Positions 8,951 through 19,885 of a DNA stretch of 26,770 bases are shown one piece after another. Under the pieces are notes generated by a model. It saw only the letters and a program-made list of their open reading frames with translations. It was not told the origin of the DNA and ran no database searches. Position 1 is the stretch's first letter, and each line of letters opens with the position of its first letter. Both the position numbers and the translations under genes were made by a program. This DNA comes from Priapulus caudatus (taxonomy: Eukaryota > Priapulida > Priapulimorpha > Priapulimorphida > Priapulidae), in assembly GCF_000485595.1 (NCBI RefSeq), contig NW_014577512.1, positions 115,562 to 142,331 of the forward strand. The letters run 5' to 3'.

Positions 8951-9208
8951 CTATTTCTCTTTATATTCATGGTATTAATGCGTGCCTGCGTAAAACCTAC
9001 AAATTACCGTAATGCGAAACCGCTTAGATACAACCGATGCATAATGCAAGCAACCCATTATGAAAACTTAACATGAACATAATGCGACAAACGTTTAGCA
9101 ACCAAATTGTCTATTGCACGAGCTTTTACGCGCTAGTGTGTGCGCACACATTCTGTAGGACTACTGCGACAAAATTGATTATTAGCTTTTACGTCCATGA
9201 AGTATTCG

Positions 9209-9281
9209 TATTTGCAGGGGTGAGTAATAACAAATTTGTCAAATAGTGACAATTTGTCATCATTCACCCCTGCTATTTGCA
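9209..9281. mobile_element. hairpin mini-element between TATTTGCA direct repeats
   Basis: An imperfect inverted repeat runs from GCAGGGGTGA at 9214 to TCACCCCTGC ending at 9273, with arms of about 27 bases and a short AATAG loop. The 8-mer TATTTGCA occurs at 9209-9216 and again at 9274-9281, overlapping the terminal CA. The CAGGGGTGA-type end and 8-bp repeat suggest a minimal hAT-like MITE. Confidence 0.6.
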
Positions 9282-9360
9282 ATAATATCGTTTTTGCCAC
9301 TATTTTTCATTTCCCGAATCGGCCGCCAGGGGCCACTCCCGCATGCTCTGAAAATTTGCC

Positions 9361-9437
9361 AAAATTTGCCGATTAAGTAAATAGAACTGGCAGTCTCCCC
9401 CCAAAATTTGCCGATTAAGTAAATAGAACTGGCAGTC
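9361..9437. repeat. 35-bp tandem duplication
   Basis: Two identical 35-base copies (9361-9395 and 9403-9437) begin AAAATTTGCCGATTAAGT and are separated by TCCCCCC. A partial third start, AAAATTTGCC, precedes them at 9351. Confidence 0.95.
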
Positions 9438-10244
9438 AGTCATCATTATGATTCATTGCGTATGAATGTCACAAGGTCGACACACGTAGAGATTCTCCCG
9501 CTGGGTCGGAAATGAAGTCTCGGGTGCGATTATACTTAATGAGAGCATATGGGTATCCCGCGGGTAACACGAAAAACGACTGACTATGCGCAAGCCGCCG
9601 TAAACTTTGGCGATGCAACTACTGCCCGTGCACTTTCCATCTACCCACAGTGGTACGTAGAGTAATGAAGAACAGCTACCCTCACGCTACGTCAGCGTTT
9701 TGTCACAGCATGCACCGACTGATTACATTTCTGGTCAGGGTGGGCATTAGGCCTTGCCAACGTCAGGCAATCTGTCGTAGAAACATATCATTACTTCCAC
9801 CCACTGCATTCGAAACTACAATTTCGGCTACTTGCAAATTGCTAAATGCGATTTCAGCTGTAACGGGTTGAAGGCCTGTAGTATACGTGATCCCGACACT
9901 ATATGTGGCGCTGACTCTATCATCATCATTCGGCGTCATCAACAGATACGAAGCAATATCGCACCATCCTAATTACATATGCCCCGCATCTCACAAACAC
10001 GCGTAATATTTACACATCAAGGCTGATTCATCTAAATCATCTGGAAATTGACCATTTTGATTGCACAACCTTCTAAGAGGATAGATTATACACACATATC
10101 GAAACAAGACATATGCGACGATAATAATTTTCTTTGAAATCGAGCGCATAAATTAATGTCAAATATTGGTTTTACAATCGCAGGCGTAATCCCATCCTGC
10201 ACATCCTATCGCACGGATGAGCATGAGCATGCAAGAAGCTGCGG
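9438..10244. other. unannotated spacer
   Basis: Short ORFs only and no recognised motif. A CATCATCAT microrepeat lies near 9921. Confidence 0.45.
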
Positions 10245-11334
10245 TTGGGGCTCACACCAATCAATTCACTTTCGCATTCATTCAGAGACACGTATGAACC
10301 TCGATCCACGTTGAATTCGTGTCCGTTCCTCGTGCATGCAGAGTGGCTGGCCGCATCCAAGTTCAATAGCTCGCGACAGGCTTTGCCTATTAATCCGGGT
10401 CAATGAACGACATTTAGACACGACTTAGTGTTGTGCATTGCTATAGGCGGTAGCATCCTTGGCAGTACCATATGACACCTTTCACACATTCTCTTGTGAG
10501 GCACAAGGCGACACCACGCGACGATTGCAATTAATGACAAACCTTCAACGAAATGTGCACGTATAGCCCTATCCGTAACCAGTATATATTTCTGCTTTCA
10601 TTATATAGATTCTGCTGAAGTACAGTCAGGGAAGGATGCGATAAGGGTGCAAGAAACGCGCGCATTGTTATCATCCCGTGTTTGATAATTCCCTGTCTAG
10701 TGCGTTGAAATACTAGTTGAATGTCTAGTGTGTTGATGCATGAGTATTTGTATACAAGTGTTGTAAAACAGTTGATGGCGTTGCATGGGGCTAGCTGGGT
10801 TGGGGCTCACATCAATCAATTCACTTTCGCATTCATTCAGAGACACGTATGAACTCCACGTTGAATTCGTGTCCGTTCCTCGTGCATGCAGAGTGGCTGG
10901 CCGCATCCAAGTTCAATAGCTCGCGACAGGCTTTGCCTATTAATCCGGGTCAATGAACGACATTTAGACACGACTTAGTGTTGTGCATTGCTAGGCGGTA
11001 GCATCCTTGGTAGTACCATATGCACCTTTCACACATTCTCTTGTGAGGCACAAGGCGACACCACGCGATCGATTGCAATTAATGACAAACCTTCAACGAA
11101 ATGTGCACGTATAGCCCTATCCGTAACCAGTATATATTTCTGCTTTCATTATATAGATTCTGCTGAAGTACAGTCAGGGAAAGATGCGATAAGGGTGCAA
11201 GAAACGCGCGCATTGTTATCATCCCGTGTTTGATAATTCCCTGTCTAGTGCGTTGAAATACTAGTTGAATGTCTAGTGTGTAGATGCATGAGTATTTGTA
11301 TACAAGTGTTGTAAAACAGTAGATGGCGTTGCAT
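10245..11334. repeat. tandem duplication, 555-bp period
   Basis: Copy 1 spans 10245-10786 and copy 2 spans 10800-11334. They differ by a few substitutions and small indels: CTCGATC is present only in copy 1, CTATAGGCG versus CTAGGCG, CACGCGACG versus CACGCGATCG. The copies are separated by a GGGGCTAGCTGGG linker. ORFs inside are not conserved between the copies, which argues against coding. Low divergence suggests a recent event. Confidence 0.95.
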
Positions 11335-11760
11335 AGGCAGCAGGCCTGAATAAGCATCGAACAAGAATTAATGATAAATACTCACAGTGCTTCGTCGCAT
11401 ACGTAATATAGACTTTATTCAGGCTAAATAACCATAAATTCAAGGTCTAAACTCAGATCGAAACTTTTGCCAGCTAAATGATGCGCATTTTTAGAAAGTA
11501 GTCGGATCCCGTTCAAACACAAAAATGGTCGACCGGTCACCATGGCTACACCACTTACCGCCATAGCACAATTACACGACAAACCCAATCTCACTTCTAA
11601 TGTCTTCCAGATGTCCAAGAGGCAACTATACCATGCGCGCATAATGCAAATTAGTTATACAACTCTAGTTCCGAATTTTACCGCAATAAAACGCATTTTC
11701 CAGGGACGAAATAGTGCAACATTGGTGAACAATTGGCGGAAGGCTACTGTTGTATGCCAC
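11315..11760. repeat. dispersed repeat family, copy A
   Basis: This shares long stretches with 24455-24895 and 25249-25463: GGCAGCAGGCCTGAATAAGC at the start, CAAACACAAAAATG plus an ACCGGTC block in the middle, GACGAAATAGTGCAAC, and TACTGTTGTATGC at the end. The first and last bases form a short inverted pair (ACAGTAG / CTACTGT). It contains no coding frame conserved between copies and I cannot assign a class. Confidence 0.85.
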
Positions 11761-13639
11761 CCATAGTGCCCATGCACCGTGGCACACACGTCTAATCGAT
11801 AACCTGACTAATACAATCACAAAACAATTCATCGGCTTTCCGATTGGTCGTCACATCACATGTTAGCCGATAGGCTAATGAGCCGGTAATGATTTAATGG
11901 AGGTCACGTGTCGTAAGCAGCCTGATCATAGCCGTATAACAAAACGGGGATTTTGAGAAAAACAGCACTAAATAAACTTTGAAGAATTCTATATTGGTAT
12001 ACCTCTATAATAATAACCTATCTAGATATAATCTCTAATTATACTACATATTAATGTTGCAATCGAACTTAGCATTTCAAGCTCACAAAGGGTTGTTTTC
12101 AAAATTCCACATCTGTAATGAAGCTTGTGTCGTATAGTGTACCAGGGATTGTAACGTTTGGCGCGTTTAAGAGGTTACCATTAGATAGCACGAGATTAAT
12201 AGAGAGAAACGTAGATATGTATGACAGCAACAAGATGTAATTTACAACGCTAGTTCTATTTTCCTTTACCAACAGACTACAATTACTATAATCCCTCTAG
12301 GGAGCAAATGTCGCGTACAGGTTCGTTGCCTTAAATAGACGATAACACATACACAATTCTCAAGATAGTTTAGCAGTTTAAAGTAGTTTACAAACTCAAA
12401 GTAGTTTACAGACACAACATAACAAGCAAACAAGTCAATGTAGAAACCAAACCATACTCACAATCTAACGTAGGCGACTCTCTCCCTCTCTGCTCTAAAA
12501 CGTGCCTTTTTATTCAGAATTTCGTTCTAATTAGGCTGGCCAAACCACGTGACTTAAGTATGTCCCGCGTTTCGTCAGCACGATCACTTTCCTTTCTTTC
12601 AATAGGGATCGAGGGGGAGAGACCACTGCCCTATTTGAGTGTGCTGCCTTGGCACTAATGATGCCCGTGATTGATTAGTCACCCGAGGCCAGTTCCTGTC
12701 ACCGAATCTGCCTGTGTGATTTCTTATGAATGAGAATGGCTGAATTTGCTTCATTACACATCGAAAAACTACAGCGGAAATGGCACACTGTTTTTTGTGA
12801 AAGGTTGACTCGATGATTTTGTAATAATTTGCTCATCCCGTTTTAAGCAATCACACGGCTGAACGATATTGGGCTAGTTTAAAAGAATAGAAATAGGAGA
12901 ATAGAATATGCTGAGTAAAGATGAAGTTTCTGCAGTCGCACAGGACCGCAAACTTTAACTAGTAAGGGTGGCTATATATAGTACAAGAAAGTTACAGTTA
13001 TATAGTTCTTAAGTTAACCGTGTTATAGGGCAAACTGAGCAATTCAAATTCGATTCATAACCGCACAGTGATGTATCCATGCAGATATAGATACCTACTC
13101 ACTGATACTATAAGTAAATATGATCATTATTTAAAATATAAATGAAAAACATTGGACATTTTTAAGAACGAACAAGACTGATGATTATAATATGGCAGAT
13201 GATAAATTGGAGTATGTATATTCTTCTTCTTCTTCTTTCAGCGTGTTCAATTCTGAACATGTGCCAATCTATCGTAGCTATTCTCCATTGGGTTTTTGTG
13301 GCAAGATACAGCAGTGATTTGTCATCACCTTCCGCAGATTATTCTACATTTATATGCGACATGTTCAGAATATGCATCGTGATCCGAGCGACGAAGGATA
13401 CACAGTTCCTAATGTTGAGCCCCAGATGTTTACACCTTAAGAAAACTTATTTTCCTGGCCTGAGTTTGGACCCACGGCCTTCGCGTCAAACACAATAATC
13501 ACTGTACCACGGCAGCAGCTCTGTTATGATTATGAATACACCAAGCAGAACTTCCCCCTGCTCCACACGGCAAGCAACATCACGACACACACGGTGGCGG
13601 TGGTTGTTGAGCGCCTTGTTTTTGTAGAGCGCCTTTGTT
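11761..13639. other. long spacer without recognised gene
   Basis: AT-rich sequence. A short repeat of AGTAGTTTACA units occurs near 12366-12415. The 105-codon plus-strand ORF at 13181-13498 starts hydrophobic but has no recognisable domain. Nothing else is supportable. Confidence 0.45.
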
Positions 13640-14275
13640 CGGTCGGATATAATCACCGATATAATATGTCTCGGTTATCACTGGTAATAATAATATGTGT
13701 CCTGGCGGATGCTTTGGCTGATATAGTGATGATGCCGTTTGTTGGTCTATATATTTTTCTAACAGCTCCTTTAATGCCCTCGCAGATGTACAGGCTGTTT
13801 CTGAGAGTGGTGCATACCCCCCCATGCACCTGTTTGTGAACTGGACAGCATCCAGTAGGCAGGTGTTTTGGTCACCGTCGGTACCTAGCTCTCTCAAACG
13901 CGCATCAGCCTCGAAATAGAACAGCACTAACGTAACATTAGAAGAAGATTCGTCAAGCGCGGCTTTGCAACCACAGTGGCCTGAAATAATTTGCTCATCT
14001 TATGTAGAATAATCAATGGTGGGAGAAATGTGGCATTCATTCGCTGGGAGTGGATAACACGTACCGGGATAATGTGAATGGGACGGTCCTCCACGTCATA
14101 GGTGTAAACAAAAACATCCTTCACGCAACCACACACAAATCGATCGTAGGCACGAGATTTTTTATAATTCAGGAATCTTTTCATGTTTAGAAAGGGGTAG
14201 GCTAAAATATGAGATAGGTTACAAGATCTGGGTAAGTGAGTCCTGGGAACAAGTTGGGATCCGAATTCCATTCTC
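13640..14275 (-). pseudogene. decayed SWIM zinc-finger protein fragment
   Basis: Read on the minus strand from 14275, three frames must be followed in turn. First, NSDPNLFPGLTYPDLVTYLI resembles the usual P-x-L-T-Y-P-D-I-x-x-Y-L opening. Then YKKSRAYDRFVCGCVKDVFV and VRVIHSQRMN match the segment before the finger. After a one-base shift near 14000, DEQIISGHCGCKAALDESS and VLFYFEADARLREL follow. This order is that of the SWIM finger region in large uncharacterised invertebrate SWIM/YqaJ-type proteins, some of which I recall as transposon cargo. In the CxC...CxH finger, C-G-C is kept, but the later Cys and His positions read Ser and Asn (ESSSNV), so zinc binding is lost. A TSARALKELLEKYID stretch follows. 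No YqaJ nuclease domain is visible downstream. Confidence 0.6.
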
Positions 14276-14536
14276 GACTGTCTATGGCTATTTGGTACAG
14301 ATCTCGCTTCTCGATACAGGAGGTTTTCTCGATCTATCGACCTTATTCTGCTTCATCCAGCGACTCAACATACTTCTCTATAATACAGATGGCTATAGTG
14401 AATACTTTGGATAGATAGAATAATTCACGAAGATCATTTATAGACGTACGTACCTACGCTTTGCACATTCAATTTGACAACAAAACTGACTGCCGCGTAC
14501 GTTGGCCGACCGATCGGGGTTCCAGGTAATACTGCC

Positions 14537-14750
14537 ATCAGGAGTGTCGTAATATAGATATTATGAGACTCCTGTTGCTCCTTGTGCTAGCTCCTCTTTA
14601 TATTATATTATCAGGAGTGTCGTCATTTATATCAATATATGTCATATATAATGTATATAATGTCTAGCACATATATGTTATATTATGACATAGGTCTCTA
14701 TTATGACTCTTCTGATATTATCAGCCTGATATTATGACACTCGTGCTGTT
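14537..14750. repeat. AT-rich palindromic cluster, possible MITE
   Basis: GGAGTGTCGTAATA at 14541 pairs with TATTATGAGACTCC ending at 14572. AGGAGTGTCGTCAT recurs at 14613, and ATATTATGACACTC near 14728 is its inverse. The outer pair gives about 17 bp of imperfect inverted termini around some 200 bp. No clear target duplication was found. Confidence 0.4.
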
Positions 14751-15918
14751 ATTATAGTTCAAAGCACGGCATTCTATTCCCCTGCATATTCTCTAACTAA
14801 CGAAATGTACTATTATTTTCCGAGCCACGTTTCCCATTAGAGGCAGATGGTTTATGCCCTTTTTAACAAAGTATTAAAATTTCATATCACTTAATGAAAA
14901 GATTTTAAATGTTATATCGTGAACTGATGTTATATTATGTTATAATACATCGCCGTAACAAAATCAACCTAATATATTATGTAACAATGTGCACACAATT
15001 TTCATGTACAGAAATACAATCACAACTAGAAAGAAGGCACTCGGGGAGTGCGACTCCTCCGCATACGCGATCACTACACCTGTGATATTTTGTAGGCTGA
15101 GGTTGCTACTTGTAATGGATGACGTTGACGTTGGTTTGTTTTTTGTACTGAACCAATCGAATATCTGCCTGTGCTTTTTGATTTTGCATGTTTACGTGCA
15201 TGTATGTATGATATTGATTGTGGGATGTCATTTATTTATGTATGTCTTTTTGTTCGCTGGATTTGTTAATTCTAATAGAACAGAAATGCACACTCAGACA
15301 TACATGTAACTTGCATGCACAGCAGATATATTGAGTCGTGTTTAATGCACATTTAACTAGATGTATATTAACAAGGAGGAATATGTTAGACCTCTAAATA
15401 CATCGTACAAGCAATTAAAACAATGAAAATGGGAAATTGTGTACGTGTATATTTGTATGCAATCTGCAAATGTGCAATGTGCATGCTAAATGCATAACTA
15501 CGAACTGGCTTCTTCTACAGCGCAGTGAACACACTCTGCCACACACAACACGGCTGGAAATACCGTCTGGACCCCCCCCCCGCCCCGCGTTAGCAATTGT
15601 ACGGTCCTTCCGCTATGACCCAGCGTTGGAAATATACTTAATGACAATATACTTAATTATTATATGATAATAAGGTCAATGTCACTCAGAATCAATAGGG
15701 TTCCAGCGCTCCATAAGATGCACATGTGGACCAAGGTTGAAGTGTCTACCTCTTACGGTTGCAAAGATATCGAGCGGACAGACACACATATATATACATA
15801 CAAACGAGCACGAAAACGATATCCTCCGCTGCACTACGTGCGGAGGATAATAAGGTTGTTATTTCTTGAATCACTACCTCTTCAGGGCCAGTTGATGTTG
15901 TTACGCGGCGGTATACAA
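14751..15918. other. unannotated spacer
   Basis: AT-rich. The 106-codon ORF at 14989-15309 is hydrophobic in its second half, but I do not recognise it. A short perfect hairpin, ATCCTCCGC-TGCACTACGT-GCGGAGGAT, lies at 15821-15848. Confidence 0.4.
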
Positions 15919-16230
15919 TAGGCGCGTTCACACACAAGAAAAACCGCGCTGCTCAGCCCGCTAATATCGGAGATAATAGTGAGCTAATTGTGTCGTTGTT
16001 TACACAGGCGAATATCTCGCTAATCGCAGCGGTGCAAATATCACGCCGTGGTGCAAATAAGTGAGCTGATTCCAAATTAGCCCAGTCGGAAGTGGTCTTA
16101 GGAGCGGGCTATTTGGACCGCGATTTAGTGAGCTAATTGCGTTCACACTTGTAAAAAGCTCAGTTTTTCTAGCGAGCTACAAAAACCGGGTTTTGCAGCC
16201 CGCTAATTTGCGCCAGTGTGAACGCACCTA
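15919..16230. mobile_element. 308-bp MITE with TA target duplication
   Basis: The ends are GGCGCGTTCACAC (15921-15933) and the reverse complement of GGTGCGTTCACAC (16216-16228), one mismatch in 13. TA flanks both sides (15919-15920 and 16229-16230). CAGCCCGCTAAT repeats inside near both ends, together with inverted GCGGGCTA copies. There is no coding capacity. A TA duplication would fit Tc1/mariner- or similar-driven insertion, but the family is not determined. Confidence 0.75.
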
Positions 16231-16272
16231 ATACATCTCGGCACTTTGCATCAATCATTGCTCTACGGGTTT

Positions 16273-16331
16273 GTTGAAACCATAGAAATAATATAGATAC
16301 ACTCTATCTATATTATTTCTATGGTTGAAAC
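16273..16331. mobile_element. 43-nt perfect hairpin flanked by GTTGAAAC repeats
   Basis: Bases 16281-16323 form a perfect hairpin with 19-bp arms beginning CATAGAAATAATATAGATA and a CACTC loop. The identical 8-mer GTTGAAAC stands immediately on each side (16273-16280 and 16324-16331). Pairing extends three more bases into the flanks. This is either a minimal transposed foldback or a microhomology-templated inversion. Confidence 0.7.
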
Positions 16332-16700
16332 TCAGATTAAGGACGTCAATCGCAGCTTGACTCGCATGCAAATTGAAGTGTCCAGCTGTGAAATTTGCCT
16401 AGCGACTAGCAGGAGTATGACGTAGTGTATTGGCATCTCACACAAGTAAAATCAGGATTGAATAAATAAGAATTCCCAGATATGTCGATATACTATGAAT
16501 AAACTGTTCACATAGCATGCTGCGTTTTACGCGCTAGCATGTTGAATCAAATTTGCATCAATTAATCGCTTTCCAGATACAGATGCTGTAGAGCACACTG
16601 TTTACTGACTCGCACCGATAAAACAGGCATTGTCTTTAATTATTAATGTATCGAGCGTCACAAATCCCTTGGGTAGGGCCTACATCAACGCATTGTTAGG

Positions 16701-16702
<2 letters not shown>
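16332..16702. other. unannotated spacer
   Basis: No recognised motif or coding sequence. Confidence 0.45.
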
Positions 16703-16757
<55 letters not shown>

Positions 16758-16770
16758 AGANNNNNNNNNN

Positions 16771-16825
<55 letters not shown>

Positions 16826-16865
16826 AGAGAGATAGATAGAGAGAGAGAGAGCGAGGGAGAGAAGG
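16703..16865. repeat. (GA)n microsatellite with assembly gap
   Basis: Pure GA runs on both sides of an N run at 16761-16770, with GGGGGAGA interruptions at 16752 and 16820 and GATAGATA near 16831. The near-identical context on both sides suggests that the gap reflects an assembly failure within the repeat. Confidence 0.97.
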
Positions 16866-17283
16866 GAAGAGAGAAATTGCAGGGGATCAAATTGCTATAG
16901 AGAAAAGCCAGGAGCGCAATACACTAACTTGTATAACTCGGACGAATTGGCAGGCTGGTTGCTTCCAGCGTTATTATGTTACAGCAAGCTTGTCAATGGT
17001 GGCAATCACACGTTATATGAAACTACTATTGCTTCCGGATAAATGCAGCCGCACGGTCTTCCGCGCGTAGGAGACCCATGTAGTGAGCGCGGCATGTAGT
17101 GAGCTACGTACACTACGGCTATTGTGAAGAGATTGTGACGCTTCGGGGTTTGCTTTTTACTGCTAATGAGGTTGGGATACCTGCAGATACCAGCCAACAA
17201 TTAACGAACTTACTTTGATACTTTTGCACTAATAATAATATTTCAAATCCATCTAATAGAAGTAGCAGGTATAGTACCTTGAG
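16866..17283. other. unannotated spacer
   Basis: A short direct repeat CATGTAGTGAGC occurs twice near 17078-17105. Nothing else was seen. Confidence 0.45.
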
Positions 17284-17430
17284 CATGCACGCATAAATAT
17301 GCATACACGCGCACCCACGCATACACATGCATACAGGTGCACACACACTACACATTCACGCACGCACACGCGCACGCTTGCATGCACATACGCAGACGCA
17401 CACGCACACAGACGCACCCGGCCCCCACGC
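17284..17430. repeat. imperfect CA/ACGC-rich simple repeat
   Basis: Alternating CATGCA, CACGCA and ACACAC units. A Cys/Met-rich minus-strand ORF here is a translation of the repeat. Confidence 0.85.
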
Positions 17431-18587
17431 ACATTTTAACTTTTTGCTCTATAAAACAAAATGAGAAGAATAGCGTGTGGACAAGTTAATATAGAATAGC
17501 TATCGGCGCTTTATGTTTACTGGTGCCCATATACCAACGTCGTATCATTAGCTGTAGAAACGTCACTGAAATGCTGGTAATAGCGGATTATTATACAGCT
17601 TGGTGCACCGCCTGACTAACGCACATGCACGGACTCTAGGCAAAATGTAATGTTTAAAGTGTCTCTAACCACTGCCCACATTTGTGTACATATTGAATGT
17701 TAATTTTCCGTATAACGCTCCAACGTTCAATTCCAATGCTCTATGTGGCTATCCCAGGCACCATTTTAATGCTTGAGGAGGCTGCGGCGGCTGTCAATCC
17801 AGATGAATACCTGCCAATAACCTCTCCGCTATGTACACACACTGTACAGTCGTGTTACAGTCATACAGTCGTTATTTGCATTATTTTTTTCCGCGCGATC
17901 TGGGGCACAAAACCAGATACGCTAAACTACAATGCATTGCTCACACTTTCATAAAGTCGTATAATTATTCGTAAATATTGCTACAATCATCAGAACGAGC
18001 CCGGCCATGTATGCTTAGAATAAATGCGCTACGTTTCGCGGTACGCAAATTAATTACCAGTGTCTGCCAGAAACACACATGCCACATTCGTGATGGGGGA
18101 AATCTATATAGAACACGCGTTAATGAGATAGAGCTTGCAACGACGTGCTATAAATCCAGGAAGCGTGTTTATGGAGTCAGAAATGTTGCAGTTGTTTTTT
18201 TAGCTGTTTTGTCTATAATGCTGGAGACCAACACAGCATGAGATTACTCTAACAATTAATATTACAAATAATTGCTGCGAGCAATCTCGAATCCTATTGT
18301 GGACGAGCCGGGGAACTGATCGACCTAACCTTTAAAGTAGGTAACGTTAAAGTAGGTAAAGTAGGTAACGTAACCTTTAATGGTATACGAAGGCTTATTT
18401 TTATCAGGATCGAAGTAATTTTAAAAGTCTTGTCGATCTAACGTAAATTACTTATTCAACCGATCGTACTGCGGAAATATCAGAGGGCTATTAAAAGCTA
18501 TATCAATTTAATACGAAAAGCTAGATAACCCGAATCTGTATAAATTTCTGCCGTTTTTTCGAACGTCCTATTCCTCAGTTGAAACGC

Positions 18588-18593
<6 letters not shown>
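17431..18593. other. long spacer without recognised gene
   Basis: ORFs of 85 and 87 codons show no domain. At 18326-18378 AAAGTAGGTAACGTT units repeat imperfectly, and AACCTTTAA occurs on both sides of them. Confidence 0.45.

Positions 18594-18618
<25 letters not shown>
18594..18618. repeat. (TA)n microsatellite
   Basis: Twelve TA units, continuing into imperfect AT repeats. Confidence 0.95.
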
Positions 18619-18812
18619 GCTATATAAATACAGATACTGTTTCACTTTTTCAGTGTCCTCATGCATGCGGCATTTGCATTGGCGTATATTCCTAGTCAAC
18701 CCATAAACGCATATTGTAGGCCTACATTTCGATCGCAAACCTATAGCACGGAAAGACGAATGATCAACAAGCATACTCACAACATATAGTATATTATGCA
18801 TGCTGATGATTA

Positions 18813-18869
18813 ATTCAGTGCTGACCTGCACATATATATTCAGTGCTGACCTGCACATATATATTCAGT
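18813..18869. repeat. 25-bp tandem duplication
   Basis: Two identical units beginning ATTCAGTGCTGACCTGCACA, followed by the start of a third (ATTCAGT). Confidence 0.95.
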
Positions 18870-19340
18870 ATAATACATGATCTATAAGACGCACTTATGC
18901 GTAATTGCCACTGCACGCATGGACAATCCATGGTTATAAAGCTTTCTGCAGAGCAAGAGTTATAATTGAGAGACACAGGTGAGCAATAATGGTTGACTTA
19001 TTGATTAAAATATGAGAAGGCATGTAATGCCACGCATGATGGAGCCCTGGATGCAAGCGCAATGTTTTCTGCGGTCAAGGTTCCGTAGGTCGTTGAGAAT
19101 ACTGTGGACTCAGCTACAGGGTGCTGGCCTACGGGGTGGGGCGGGTTGTCGTTTTGTAGGGTTACATCATCGCAACTAAAATACCATGAGGATCATGTAG
19201 GAAATATTTCGAAATAAGATATCAATATTTTACAAATTGGAAACACTTGATGAAGCGGTGGCTTATACCTATAACTTTGGAATCCGGTACATAAATAATT
19301 TATCATTATCAATGGTGTATGGTGAGTACGCAGCTTAGTG
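18870..19340. other. unannotated spacer
   Basis: No recognised feature. Confidence 0.45.
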
Positions 19341-19749
19341 CGGAGCACAGGCACTTGGAGCGTTTCATTAAAATATAATGCTAAATAAATACGAAATCTA
19401 TTTACTACCAAAGTCTTAATGTTTCGCTAGGCCTACTCTCTTTCACCTATTATTGCCGACAATTTCCTGTAAATGCCGTCCAAATGCTTTTCTGCAACAC
19501 ACGCTGGTTGCCGCACGCTAGCTGCTGCACACTGACACATAAATATATAGTGTCTATATATATCCTATATGACATTTGGTGATATATTTTTGACATATGA
19601 TAAGCATTTGGACAGCATTTACAGAAAATTGTCGGCAATAATAGGAGAAAGAGAGTAGGCCTATAGAGAAACAGAGACATTGGTAGTAAATAGATTTCGT
19701 ATTTATTTAGCATTATATTTTATTGAAACGCTCCAAGTGCCTGTGGTGC
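19341..19749. repeat. foldback repeat with ~148-bp arms
   Basis: The left arm 19341-19489 matches the reverse complement of the right arm 19602-19749 with about 90% identity. Landmarks are ACAGGCACTTGGAGCGTTTC, GCTAAATAAATACGAAATCT, TAGGCCTACTCTCTTTC and ATTATTGCCGACAATTT. The 112-bp spacer is AT-rich with its own small palindromes. No coding capacity and no clear target duplication, so it may be a MITE-like foldback or an inverted duplication. Confidence 0.85.
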
Positions 19750-19885
19750 AGAGAGTCAGCATTCGCGCCGACGTTGGGCTTTTTCTTTTGCAGTGAGGAG
19801 TTGTTTACCGCAGATAGGAGAGTTATTAGTGGTGCAATAAGATTTATTATACATTATTTTCATTTTTACTGATTTGTTGGAACTG

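Noticed and set aside
10988-11233. 81-codon ORF in the duplicated unit
   Set aside because: The frame is not preserved in the other copy of the duplication, so there is no sign of selection for coding.
13181-13498. 105-codon plus-strand ORF with hydrophobic start
   Set aside because: The signal-peptide-like start is followed by sequence without recognisable domain or supporting context.
14989-15309. 106-codon hydrophobic plus-strand ORF
   Set aside because: T-rich DNA readily gives such frames. No family resemblance and no splice or start context that stands out.
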